Source of the DNA: Telopea speciosissima
Taxonomy: Eukaryota; Streptophyta; Magnoliopsida; Proteales; Proteaceae
DNA length: 64,000 nt
Direction: 5' to 3'
Assembly: GCF_018873765.1 (NCBI RefSeq)
Contig: NC_057918.1
Location: forward strand, 61,444,871-61,508,870
A program made the position numbers and the translations under genes. Of the stretch, positions 33,467-44,781 are shown piece after piece; positions within the stretch are counted from its first letter, which is position 1, and the number at the start of each line of letters is the position of its first letter. Under the pieces are notes generated by a model, which was given only the letters and a program-made list of their open reading frames with translations, did no database searches and had not been told where the DNA came from.

Positions 33467-35682
33467 TTTTTTTGGCTAAAGATCAGCAATGTGTATTTAC
33501 AATAAAAGGATGTTTACAGTGTAAAGAAAACTGAGAAAAACAACTTAATCTCCCCAAAAAACATGACCCTTGAGCTTAAAACCTTCAGGTCATATTTGGT
33601 CTGGGTGATTACATACTTATGCTATTTAAGTGAAACGATAGAAAGGTCGATCTAGCGCTTCCCAATAAATGGTCTGTCTGATAAACTGTGGTGCTGTCAC
33701 CCAGCAATTGTTCTCCTTCCTTTTTGCCGCATGTCTAGCAAGAGCATCCGTAGTTGAATTTGCTTCTCTATAGCAATGGGTTATTCGCCACTTTATGGTG
33801 CTAAGAAAGTTGCTTGCTTTGCACCACATGTTTAATCGACTCTAGGGTAGATTGCTGGAAAGGATTGAGTAGACAACCGCTTCAGAGTCACACTCAATCC
33901 AAATAAATTTCACACCCATTTCTCTTGTGTGTTCAACCCCTGAAAAGAAGGCTCCTAGCTCAGCCATGTAATTTGTTCCTTCACCTTGGAATTCAGAGAA
34001 GCATCTTATCACCTTTCCCAAGTGATCACGAATCAGACCCCCTACTCCAATTGAGCCCGGATTCCCTAAAGACGAGCCATCGATATTTAGCTTCCACCAC
34101 CCTCTTGGGGGCTGCTTCCATCGAACTTCTAAAATCCTTCTTGCTGGTGTCTTTTGTATATTCACCTTGAATAAATGTGACATGGTTAAGTCACTCACCG
34201 TTTTTACATGCACTCCACCTTTCGCCTGTAGGCTTTCTCCTACCTCCTTGTAGCATAGCCTCATTACTTCTGAAAGAGTTCTACTCAAATTGTCATATCT
34301 TCTTCTATTCTGCTCCCACCAGATATTTTTGCAGCAGATAATTAGGATTATATCCCAAACTCTAGGTAATGGGACCATCTTGTCCTCCTGCGCCACCAAG
34401 AAAATAGCAATTCAATGGTTGGGAAACCACTCCAGGTCTGATTAAAGGCATACAGTACTTCCATCCAAATCTGATGTGCAAAAGCACAATTAATAAACAG
34501 GTGATTTATCGTTTCACTGTCACTGTAGCAAAGGTCACATCTTGATACTAAAGGGACTGTTTTCCTGCTAACCAAATGATCAGTTGGTAACACTCCTTGT
34601 GCCAATCTCCATCCAAAAACTGCAGCTCTAGGATGTAGGTCTCCATTCCAAACATTCAATGTCCATCCCGGTGTGGGTACCTTTCTTCTCAGCGCCTCCC
34701 AAGCAGACTTTACTGTGAATTGCCCATTGTTGGTGTAAGCCCAAACTCTCATATTAGGCCTATTATTGCATGATATTCTGCTTTCTTCAATCCTCCTGAA
34801 AACTCTTTGAAGGTCTGCATCTTGAACTGTTGGTAGATCCCAATTTTCATCCTTCCAGAAATCTGCTACCATAGCCGTTAAACTTCGAGGCAAGTGCAGG
34901 GGGAGTATTAGATCTTCAACACTCTGGTTATCTACCCATCTGTCATACCAGAAATTTACAAAGTCTCCACTTCCTATTACCCATCGTTCTGAAGACCGAA
35001 TAAATTCCCAAACTCTCCTCAGCCCAGGTAAGAGCGTAGATGTGCCACCAGGTTTCTTGAGAGTGCCATCTTTACTCACTAGTCGCCCTTTCAAAAAGGT
35101 TGTTAGAGTTGAATTATCTGAGTAAATATTCAATGCGAGCTTAGCAATCAAGGCTAAGTTTAACTCCCTTAAACGGCGAATTCCCAAACCTCCTTCCTTC
35201 TTGGGCTGACACAGCTTTTCCCAACTAAGAGTAATAGCCCTAGAGCTGTCTACATCTCCTAACCAGATGAAATTGCGAATCCATCTTTCCATAGTTTCAA
35301 TTACATTTGTCGGCCAAAGATACACTGAAAAGTTATGAACTGGCACACTACTCAAAACTGTGCGTATTAGTTCAATTCTCCCTGCCATAGACAGAAGTCG
35401 CCCCTTCCAAGACGCCAATCTTTTATTGAATTGATCCACCATCGGCTGTACCATATCCCATTTCACTCTGCCCTTCATAAGTAGAACTCCTAGATACCTT
35501 GTTGGGAAGGCACAAGCTGGAATTTGAAGCACTGATTGCACTCTTCTTCTTCTAGTTGTTGTGACTCTTCCAAAAAATATTTTGCTTTTCGAAAGATTTA
35601 TTACTTGACCTGAGCAGTCACCATAGGCCTCCAGGAAGTGGTTGACTCGCCTTACATTAGGTAGCTCTGCCTTCATAAATAT
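33467..35682 (-). mobile_element. L1-type LINE, 5'-truncated, with RNase H domain and 16-bp target duplication
   Basis: Minus-strand frames encode the C-terminal part of the RT (from about 35676: LGVLLMKGRVKWD, LSMAGRIELIRTVLSS, SWEKLCQPKKEGGLG), a zf-RVT domain (around 34450-34780) and an RNase H domain (34160-33640, with NIDGSSLGNPG, CDSEAVV and REANSTTDALAR carrying its acidic residues). A frameshift near 34380 and a stop near 33840 break it. ATCTCTCAATACAATA at 33451-33466 and ATCTCTCCGTACAATA at 35683-35698 flank it (14 of 16 identical). A short T7 at the left end is the antisense poly-A tail. Confidence 0.9.
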
Positions 35683-35698
35683 ATCTCTCCGTACAATA

Positions 35699-37485
35699 GA
35701 TCACCAAACTTTGGCAATTTATGTTTACTGGATTTGAACTATGATCCAATAAGTAAGGAAGTTTGATGGATGTCTTGTGCCATCTCTCAAAATCAATTTA
35801 TATTTGATGGATTTGATTTTCTTATGGCAGTAAGTGAGATAGAGACTGAAGCCAACAAGGCTTCTCCAATGGATCAACGGAGCAGTAATACTGGGATGCA
35901 CATCCGTTGAAGGTGGACTGGATCTGATAAAAAAATCAAGGGGGTAATCTGAGTTTCATTTGAAAACTAGGGGGTGACGTGTAATTTATCCTAAATATAA
36001 ATATAAACTATGCCAAAGAGAGTCTTAGTTAGTGAGTTTGGGAAAGGCAATTGAACGGAACGGATACGTTTGGCAATTAAACAGATTAGATGGCAATAAT
36101 ACTTTTCAAAAATCCAGTGTGATAAAATGCATATGGCAATAATACGATACGTGTTTAATACAGCCACTCTATAAGTAAAAATACGGGCATATATTCACTA
36201 TAGAACCACCTAATAAAAATAATAATAGCATATAGACAATGATTTTATCAAAAAGAAATCTCACAACTAAAATAAACACAATATAATATCCCCTATTACA
36301 TCTCATAAGACTATCATTTATCAAATCAAAATATCAATGAAAGTATCTCATCATACATTTGAAAAAACAAAAAAAGACAATGTGTTCTAGAATTCATCTC
36401 TAAGATGAGCTAACATCACCAATGGATGTTCATGTACCTTAGTAGCAGGTTAAAAATTTATATAGTCATATGTAGAGCTCAAATGATCTGCTGTCAAGCT
36501 TGGGCTTAATGGTCTACTACTTCACATGGCATTAGAATTATAGTCAATGATCAATTGCATCAAATAGCAGTTTTTTCAACTCATGTTACTAGAATCATAT
36601 TTGTTTATGAAACTTTTGTTTCGTGAATTAAACCACACAGAGATGAAGTAGGAAAAAAAAAAAAAAAAATAGAGAAAAGGAAGAGGAACGACTTACATAG
36701 GCGAAGAAGAGAGATCCTCAAATTGAGTGTTCCCACCAGTCCACCACTGCAATCACTGCTGCAACCGTTTGGCGAACGGAGACGGAGAAGAAGAAGAGGA
36801 ACCGAACTTGTCTGCCTCTGCAATCACTGATTTACCCAACTGCAATTAACCGACCACGTGAACTGAAATGGGAACAGATAATAGAACGGGTGCAGGGGGT
36901 ATTCAGCCTCAAAGGAAGTCTCGCCGACCACCTGAACTAAAATGAGACCAGAGATGAAGAAGATGAATAGAATGGGGGTAGTCGGCGGCAGCTAGGGTTC
37001 AAAGAGAAGAAGACCGAAATCGTTTTATGTGAGGGTTTTGTTTTGCATTTTTTCTTCTTTAAGGTTTGAGTATTTTTTTTTAAACAAAACAAAACTTAAG
37101 TTAAAAAGTATTAAACACGTTTAATATGTTTATAACACGGGTGCACTTAAAAAACAAGTTTTTTTTTATCATATATACGAAAATATAGGGTAAAATATGT
37201 TTTTTTGAATTAAACGTTCCGATACACATATAATACACGAACTTACTAAGGTAACCACTGAACTGTCCTAGTGGCCAGTTGGGTAGAAAGATAAAATGGC
37301 CTTTGTCATTCGTTCTTGTTAGAATTTTCCAGGATCCTTTTCAGAACAACACCAAAACATATTTCTTGTAATAATATACTAAGCATAAAGCTATGTGGTT
37401 AATGTGGTAGTCATCATATGGCCTCTTGGCGAAAATTATATAATTCAGAAAATTAACTACTCTTTGTTTTTGGTAATAGATTTTA
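35699..37485. other. Intergenic, no gene seen
   Basis: About 35925-35995 contains GGGGTGACGTGTAATTTATCC, similar to the terminal repeats near 21440, so it is probably another deleted element end. About 36650-37020 is purine-rich with leader-like sequence. The remainder is AT-rich with no recognised feature. Confidence 0.4.
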
Positions 37486-37617
37486 GGGAGAATGTTCTCT
37501 GTGTCCTAGCACAGCCTACGCCCAGACACATGGACAGCCTGTGCAAGAAGATAGAGTGGTCATTATGCCCACCTCCATGTGACTGAGCACAAACTGCGAC
37601 ACAAAGAACAGCACCCC
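37486..37617. mobile_element. Mutator-like MITE, family C, copy 1
   Basis: The left end GGGAGAATGTTCTCTGTGTC is mirrored by GACACAAAGAACAGCACCCC at the right. AGATTTTA occurs immediately left and just right of the element, fitting an 8-9-bp target duplication. Relatives at 43086 and 44646 share the termini and length. Confidence 0.8.
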
Positions 37618-37671
37618 AAGATTTTATTATCGAAAACCTCTTAGAAATAGAATATTATATGAATCCCAGAA

Positions 37672-37926
37672 TCAAGCATTAAATAACCAAGAACGGGAGA
37701 AGAAGAATAGTACTTTTGGTGCCATTGGAACATGCCACATCTTTAGCCAACCACTCTCCACTACCTGAGCATCTGTATACATTAATAGGTTATAAGCTGA
37801 GGCGACTGGGAATATCCCTTTCGCCGTAGGTAACCAAATATACCTATCCTTTTGGTTAAGACTTGGAATAGGGATATCCAAAATTTGAATTGCCACATCT
37901 GTCGGCCACCAATGAAACACCCGCTT
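37672..37926 (-). mobile_element. L1-type LINE fragment (zf-RVT region)
   Basis: The minus-strand frame reads RYIWLPTAKGIFPVASAYNL followed by WLKMWHVPMAPKV, the reverse-transcriptase zinc-binding region typical of plant L1 LINEs and derived genes. It is open but only 85 codons long and isolated. It is a different sequence from the L1 at 33467-35682. Confidence 0.7.
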
Positions 37927-38251
37927 CAATTTTCCGAGACTTAGATCATAACTCTAAGGGGCATTCGAAGGTAGAGGGAAAGGTGCCTCCCTAGTAGGGA
38001 TGTAAATGGATCGGATTCAGATCGAAGACGGATATTCTTTGGCCGAATATGGATACCTCTAAACAGATTCCGATGTGGATCGGATTCAGATTTTTGATTA
38101 TCCGTTTACAGCTCTGCCTTGTGTAACCCGAACCTTCCTCCCCCTAACGGATACCCGAAATGAAAGGAATACCTAAGTAAACATCCTGCTCAGAGATTGA
38201 AGTGACATGAAATCTGGAAGAGAGGTCCCACTTGAGGAAAGGAGAGTTCGG

Positions 38252-38410
38252 TTCCTACGCACGTACCAACAGGTGAACGTACGTGTGAGAGCCAACCACC
38301 TGTCATAATTTTACCAGTTGTAAGGGGAGGAGGGGTTTTTATGAAAATAAAATTAAAATGTGATTGGCTCTCACATGTACGTTCACCTATTGGTACGTGT
38401 AGATGATCGA
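38252..38410. mobile_element. MITE with ~45-bp inverted ends
   Basis: CACGTACCAACAGGTGAACG and TGTGAGAGCCAA at the left are mirrored by TTGGCTCTCACATGTACG and TTCACCTATTGGTACGTG at the right. The interior is short and A-rich, with no ORF. A target duplication was not recognised. Confidence 0.7.
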
Positions 38411-39734
38411 TTCTCAGGAAAGGAATGCCTAAATAAACATTCTACTTCTTCATTGTACATCTTTTCTCCTCTCGTTATTATATCCCAATTTTAATTTTTC
38501 TCCATAAAAATAATAAATCCCTGGAATAGTTTTTTTTTTTTTTTGGGGTAACAAATTCCTGGAGTTGTTGAATGTATTATCAATTGGTGGGGTATGTCAT
38601 AGTGGGTTACGTTTATATGCTTCATATGTAGTTTTACAGAGGAAAAGCATATGTGATCTTACATCCAACGATTAGGCTCTGTTGGGATGATGAAAGTCCA
38701 AACAACCAGGACTATGTCAATTTTTGCACCACACATTGATACTAAGCAATTAGTAGTCCAGTTTGTCAGATTAGATTCTAACCTAATCGACTTAAGTTCA
38801 ACAACTTAATATTAATATGATTCCACAACTTCAGATGGAGGTCTTGCTTCCTATATTGATTATGGGAATATAAGCTCAAAGATGTTACAATTCCTAAGAT
38901 CCCTAAAAACTAACATGATTTAGGAGAAAGTTTCTCTTTTTTTTTTTTTAAGGGGTGGGAGGGGGGGGGGGATAGGGAGGGGGAAGGTACCAGCTAGAAA
39001 ACTCGAACTCGAGACCTCCTTGGAGAAATTTTCTCTTCATCCACGATGAAGAGATTAAGATTCCTTGTCAATCGATGGTCATAATCTTCTTCCCCCCCCC
39101 CCCCCCTCCCCCCAAATTTAATAAGTCTCGAAACTGCCCTAGAATATCCAAAGAGTCCCAGGTCTGCTGGAAGTTAACCTGGAGAAAGAAAATTTTTAGG
39201 AGGTCAGACTTGTTAATATGACCATTATAACTCTAGTTCCACTAACCCAGTTGCACATGTCAATCAGTTCTGTTGCTACCCAATAAGTACTTGCCAGAAT
39301 TGCATCTTATGTCAGTTTGAATGTGTCAAGTGAGGCAGAAATGGAACTGCCATGTCCAGTTATGAACAAAGTTTCAAAACCCCAGTAGTGAATAAGGTAG
39401 ATTAGTCCTCACTTGTTTCCTTGAAGTTTCCATCATTTCTATTATTGCATCCATCTGTAAGCTTTAGCAGTGGACCTTATCCAGTTGCCTTCAGAACCAT
39501 GTGATATCTCAGGACCTAATCCAAAATTAGAACTGTGACAGAACCATGCAAGCAATATTCTCCACTACTCCTTGGAAGTAAAGCAAGAACAGGGTACCCC
39601 TTCCAAGCATACCATAGGCTTACCATACTGTGACATGAACCTATGCCCTTATATCAGAAGAATAGACTGCCACATTAATAATTTGGTTCACTGAGTGTAA
39701 AAAATAAAAAATTTAGTAAACGCATCCATCGAAG
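38411..39734. other. Intergenic, no gene seen
   Basis: Contains homopolymer runs (T near 38530 and 38940, G near 38963, C near 39097) and, at 38985-39025, an antisense GAACTCGAGACCTCC block reminiscent of a pol III B box. Nothing else was recognised. Confidence 0.4.
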
Positions 39735-39901
39735 GTGTACCCTTGGTCAACGGAAGGTTGCTCCATTGTGACTAAGTGGTCATGGGTTCGGGTCTGGAAA
39801 CAGCCTCTCTGCGAAAGCAGGGGTAAGATTGTGTATATTATGACCCTCTCTAGACCCCGCAGTGGCAGAGCCTCATGCACTGAGTATGCCTTTTTTTTTT
39901 T
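39735..39901 (+). mobile_element. Au-like SINE, near full length
   Basis: It runs from GTGTACCCTTGGTCAACGG through a pol III B-box-like GGTTCGGGTCT and the diagnostic body GGAAACAGCCTCTCTGC, AGACCCCGCAGTGG and GAGCCTCATGCACTG to an 11-T tail. Flanks ATCCATCGAA and ATCCACCAAA are a possible decayed target duplication. The family is related to the element at 55054-55223. Confidence 0.88.
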
Positions 39902-40263
39902 AATCCACCAAAAATACCATCATTCAACTTTTCCCATTTACATTATTATGGAGGGGGGAAATAACAACTGAACCAACCACTGGACAAAGAAGACTGGAAT
40001 AGATTATAAAAGCCACTCCTAATTATGACAGAAAACAAGAACCTTAACCAAGCAAACCATCAAATTAGGTAATGATGTGCACCCATTTATTGATTATCTG
40101 GGACAGCTGATGGCTCAGACGGTTGAAAAACATTTAACGGGTTCAGCTCTTGAATCTAGGCCAATAAATTGAGAATTTGGGATGGCTATGAACCAATACA
40201 AAATGTCTTTCAACTATGGGTAGATAAAAAGAGCAGTTCCTCAACCTAATAACACACATCAGT
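39902..40263. other. Short intergenic stretch
   Basis: Nothing recognised. It may include the 3' end of the minus-strand exon that stops at 40264. Confidence 0.4.
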
Positions 40264-40665
40264 TCAGGAGTAGACACTCATGCTCCATCGATCAAAATCC
40301 CTCCCAGACAAAAACCAATTTCTTCTAGGGTTTTCCGGGGACCCTATTTCTTCATCACTTCCTTCTTCATCGTCGCTTTTCGAGAGGAATGGTTGGATGA
40401 GATCGATGGGATCAATATTGTCATCATCGGCCCCAATGCTATTTATCCATCCGATTGCCTCTATGGAGAACTCATCTCGAGCAGATTCCAAACAAACCTC
40501 CTTTTCAGCAAAATTCATCCATTCATCATATACCTTAGTGCACTCAATTTCTTCTCCCTCTTCTGTACTATCTTCCGTGTCTCCTCCAAAGGAAGAATAA
40601 GAAAATTGATCAATGAATGGGTAAGGAGTAAGATAAGGCAGGGCATCTATCCACCTATGTCGTGG
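40264..40665 (-). CDS. Hypothetical acidic protein, terminal exon only (133 aa)
   Basis: On the minus strand a frame of 133 codons is open from a possible acceptor (TATAAG at 40666) to TGA at 40264-40266. It begins with RHRWIDALPYLTPYPFIDQF and continues very acidic: GGDTEDSTEEGEE, DDDNIDPIDLIQP, SKSDDEEGSDEE. It ends SGRDFDRWSMSVYS. The length, aromatic/proline N-terminal part and coding-like composition suggest a real last exon. Upstream exons were not found in the 1.2 kb between it and the next gene. I do not recognise the family. Confidence 0.45.
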   Translation of the reverse strand, partial: PRHRWIDALPYLTPYPFIDQFSYSSFGGDTEDSTEEGEEIECTKVYDEWMNFAEKEVCLESARDEFSIEAIGWINSIGADDDNIDPIDLIQPFLSKSDDEEGSDEEIGSPENPRRNWFLSGRDFDRWSMSVYS

Positions 40666-41920
40666 CTTATATTATGGAGTTTAGTTGGTTGAACAACATA
40701 TAGGTGCTAAATCACACCATAATCACACACACACAAGCTTAGAGTTAAGAGGTAATAAGATTAGGGATCTAAGGTAAAAATATGGATTTGAGGTACTATG
40801 CTAAAAAACATTATAAGGAAACTACAGTTGTGGTTTGAAAGGAGGTTAAGCAGTAGGGCCAAGATTTTAAGAATAGGAAAACCTATGGGTGAAAACTGAA
40901 AAGGTGCTGGATGAGTGGAAGAACAGATGCCAAGGAACGCAGAGTGTTCAAATTTGATCCTACTACTACTGCTCCATCTTCTGTAACTGGTTAGCTGGAA
41001 ACACACATCTTCCTGAAGCAATCTTAGAAAAGATTTGGGAATCAGGACATTCAAAAAATAAATCCTTGAGGCATTCCATAGCCAAATTACATCCAGCTCT
41101 GCCCTCAGTTTACCCCAGTCATGAGGCTTCTACCTGACCTTAACTATGGAAAGCAAAGATGTTATTCCGGGAACTTAAAGAGGACTTCCTGAAGGCAAGC
41201 CTTTTTTATTTTCTAACATAGATAGAAAAAAGGCTAACCATGTTGAGAGCCAGGAACAAACAGGAAGGGGGCTTGAAGAATTCTAGAAATAAGACACAGG
41301 AACTTATACTAATTGGAAAGAGGAAAAGAAGAATCAATTGGCTATCAGTTCTCAGGTATCCTAAAAAGGAGAAGTTAAAGGAATTTGTAACAGCAAACAT
41401 TGCATAATTTTCAATTCCACCAAGAAACTTCGATATCTAACTACAGAAAATGCAACATACATGATCAACCTACCTAAATCCTAAAGCAGGCTTCCAAGAG
41501 CTTTCTTTGATTCCGTAATTACAGATAGTATGAGAAAGCCAATTAAGATCATAAAGCAACGAAACAAACGCAGCTTTTCCTCTACTTTTTTTGTTTCCAC
41601 AACCCAACATTAATGGACGGAATGAAGCCCAAAGGGGAAAAAGAGAAAAAAATTGAGACTGAATAGAAACGTGAAAACAAAGAGAAGAAGAAACCCATTA
41701 CACAACACAAATTCCGTGTAATTCCGACATTATAATGTCTAAAATGCAGTACATTCATACACAATACCTTCTTCACTGATATAAGATGAATACAACAGAC
41801 CCATATAAGACAACCATGTTCGAGAAAACAGGAAGGTGTGGCGCAAGCAGACTTGAAATCCCAGATTTTCAACGAAATTGGGGGTAAAGAAGAAGAAGAA
41901 GAAGAAGAAGAACAGGTCAG
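40666..41920. other. Region between the orphan exon and the small membrane protein gene
   Basis: Either an intron of the orphan gene or the 3' flank of the next gene. No open, coding-like frame was recognised. Confidence 0.4.
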
Positions 41921-42301
41921 TCAATCAGAACGCTTCGACGATACCAAATTCCTCCAAAGGTACCGTCCACTTGCCATATCAACAAAAGTCCAGAATCCCG
42001 AACCAATAGCAGAACAAACCTGTAAACCAGAAAGAAAGAAAAAAAAAAGAAGCAGAATCATTAGGAAAAAAAATGAAAAAGAAAAACCCTAACAAGTATA
42101 CAATGTATGCAAAACGATGAGCAAAACCATTCGTTACAATACCTTGGTCGATGAAGGAGCTGTAGGTGATGTTGATTCTTCAAGAGAAGAATCAGATTCG
42201 TCGGAAAATACTGTTTCAGGTTTCGATTTTAGGTTTCTTAAGACGAAGAATCCAGCGAGTGTAGCGGAGAGGAAGATGAGAATCAGCCTCAACGGACACA
42301 T
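41921..42301 (-). CDS. Small membrane-anchored plant protein, two exons, 85 aa
   Basis: Exon 1 is 42301-42143 and exon 2 is 42019-41921 on the minus strand, joined in phase at GT/AG to give 85 residues. The N terminus MCPLRLILIFLSATLAGFFV is a single hydrophobic anchor (about residues 3-22). It is followed by an acidic, Ser-rich linker and a conserved C-terminal block, GFWTFVDMASGRYLWRNL. I recall this architecture from a plant-specific family that databases call methyltransferase-related, but no methyltransferase motif is present, so the biochemical role is unknown. The protein is complete, with start and stop in the expected places. The gene is close to the orphan exon at 40264-40665 on the same strand. 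Confidence 0.8.
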
Positions 42302-43085
42302 CTTTCTCCGTCGGGAAATACCTTTTCAGACTTCAGAGCGAGAGAGAAGGAGGGATGATTGGTCGGAGAGAAAACCGTGGGGGATTTTAGTGGGATTTCA
42401 GCTTTCCCGACACGGAGAGAGAAAACAAAAAATCTCGTCTTTTTGTGAGGCTAACCGCACATATACCAGTCAGGGAAGCCTTTCAGCTATGTTGACTTTT
42501 ATAAGTTATTTATATTTTATTGGGTTTGATGGGAAAATTTATATGGAGAGAGTACTTACCTAACACACGCTTATTTGGGCACACGTTCATACTGAAGTGG
42601 CATGTGGGTCCCACTCCGATGCTATGGGATATGCAAGCATCTAGATGATTCAATTTTCCTACTCAACAAAACAAAACAAAAAAACAAAATCCGAAAACAA
42701 CAGTTGTCTAACGGCAGTTGGTGAGCTGTGTTGTGTTTCATGCCCACCATGCTCACCAATAGAAGATTCTAATCTAAGGTTTGAAAGGTATTAAAATTGG
42801 ACCTAGTGTAAAAGAGGGAAATGGATTTCAACGGTTCCAATACTTTTTCAATTTCATGTTCCGATTTTCGAACGCTATGGGAAATTGTCAAAATCTTCGT
42901 TTGAAATGACAATTTTAACCTATCAAGTAACATAGTATTCCCCATATGTAGAGTTGTAAATGGATGATAAAAAATCCAAATTTGATCCACATCTGTATCC
43001 ATTTAAGATCATCCGTATTCGTTTAGAGATATTCGGAAAAAAATCCGTCTCAAAAAAAATAAAATTCAAATAATAATAAAAAATA
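42302..43085. other. Upstream flank of the small membrane protein gene
   Basis: The first ~150 bases are GA-rich leader-like sequence on the minus strand. 42945-43060 contains GTAAATGGATGAT/ATCCATTTAAGATC blocks shared with 43330-43450 and 37990-38120, a degenerate MITE type. Confidence 0.4.
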
Positions 43086-43222
43086 GGGACGCTATTCTTT
43101 GTGCCGCAGCGCAGACTGCACCCAAGCACATGGGGATGGATGCAATGACCACCCTACCCCCTTGCATAAGCTACCCATATGCCTGGGTGCAGCCTGTGTT
43201 GCGGCACAGAGAACATTTTCCC
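43086..43222. mobile_element. Mutator-like MITE, family C, copy 2
   Basis: GGGACGCTATTCTTTGTGCC at the left mirrors GGCACAGAGAACATTTTCCC at the right, extending inward through CTGCACCCA/TGGGTGCAG. Flanks TAAAAAATA and TAAAAAAATA are a near-perfect target duplication. Confidence 0.82.
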
Positions 43223-44009
43223 TAAAAAAATATAACGATTTAGAATATAAGGAATAAATATTCTAAGAGATATGGATTAAGAGTGAATTGTATCTGCTAG
43301 GGGGAGGAAGGTTCGAGTTATACAAGACAAAGACGTAAATGGATGATCAAAAATCCGAATCACATCCGAATCCATTTAAAGGTATCAATCAAAAAAATTC
43401 GGGATCCGATCTGTATCCGAGCCGAATCTGATCCATTTATAAGCCTACCCATATGTAATAAATGTAAGGGGAGCTGTTGTGATGAAGAGTTACCAAACCT
43501 CTTTGACTTTTTTAACGTGGATTTGGTGCAAAAGCTGACGTGCTCACCATTATCACCTTCTTATTCTACCCAATGTCCCCATTTTTTTGTTTTTGTTTTT
43601 CTAAAGAGAGATGGCCAAGTCGCCGAAGTGTGGCTCCTCCACCGACGGTACCGAAATAGTTTCATTAGGGGGATAGTACCATGATTATTATGATTATTAT
43701 TTTTTTTTTTTGAAAAACAAAAGGCTAACCGGACTAGTAGCCCTTGCGCATAGACTTATGGGGGTGTAAAATGACTATTCCACCCCATGGAAAAATAGAA
43801 ATCTCATCCCGTGATGCCTCCGTGCACCATCTCATTGGTCACTACACATGTATAAGCCGCTAGACCCTAGAGATTGGTTAGCATTCTTTATCCTCTTTTT
43901 TTTCTTAGAAAAAGAACACTGGTTGGCAGCATGGCTACCATGCCAGGCACAATCCATGGCAAAATGACAATTGTAAAGATTCTTTTAAAGCTTTCTCACA
44001 TAAAAAATA

Positions 44010-44163
44010 GGGAAAAAGACCTCTGTTGGGGAGTGTGGTCTATGGCAACACTCCCATGAGTCTATCTCTTTTCTCTTCATGTGAAAAGACACCTCTATCC
44101 CCTTATTTTAAAGAGGAGAGATGGACACATGAAAGTGTTGACGTAGGCCACACATCTTTGGCC
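44010..44163. mobile_element. Palindromic MITE, family B, copy 3
   Basis: It contains GGGGAGTGTGGTCTATGGC, GAGTCTATCTCTTTTCTC, GTGAAAAGACACCTCTATCC and the mirrored GAGGAGAGATGGACACATG, matching 11624-11792. The right end is degraded. A further scrap of the left end (GGGGAAAAAGATCTCTAC) is at 44880. Confidence 0.7.
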
Positions 44164-44645
44164 TTGGGAACTACTTAAAGACCTTATATATATATATCTG
44201 ATAATGCAACTAATATCCGTTTCTCTTATAAAAATATTAGGTGTGTACAACTCGCTGTGAATCTAGCTAAATGTGGACAATATATCAAATCTGTCTATTG
44301 CCCTGATGTTTAATATGCTTTTCTGTTTTTTCATTAAAAAAAAAAAAAAAAAAAAAAAGATAGAGCACTGGTAATTTGGGTAGTCCTACTCTTGTTTAGT
44401 GGATATTCCAGAATCGAGAACCCATCATCATCATCATCAAAACATATAATAAAAAAAATGTATATTTTGCCATTCAGGAGGAGTCAACATTAATCTTCTA
44501 TATATTCTTATACGTTTCTTTTGGTCGATCTACCATATGATTATATGATGATAATGATGATTAAATTAACAATACATGTCACTTCGTTTGAAAGCTTCCT
44601 AATCAAATTTCAGTACAATTCAACATCTGGTATTAATTTTTTTTT

Positions 44646-44781
44646 GGGAGAATGTTCCCTGTGCCACAACGCAAGCTGCACCCAGACACATGGACCTACC
44701 ACTCAAGGGGTAGGTTGGTCATTGCACCCACCCCCATGTGCTTGGGTGCAACCTTCGCTGCGACACAGAGAACATCGCCCC
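44646..44781. mobile_element. Mutator-like MITE, family C, copy 3
   Basis: GGGAGAATGTTCCCTGTGCC mirrors GACACAGAGAACATCGCCCC. TAATTTTTTT lies on both sides. CTGCACCCAGACACATGG inside pairs with CCATGTGCTTGGGTGCA. Confidence 0.82.

Noticed and set aside
39735-39971. ORF starting at the SINE
   Set aside because: Translation of a pol III-type SINE and its T tail; no ATG at the stated start.
42117-42563. 148-codon plus-strand ORF
   Set aside because: Runs opposite exon 1 of the 85-aa membrane protein, whose minus-strand frame has the anchor and splices in phase.
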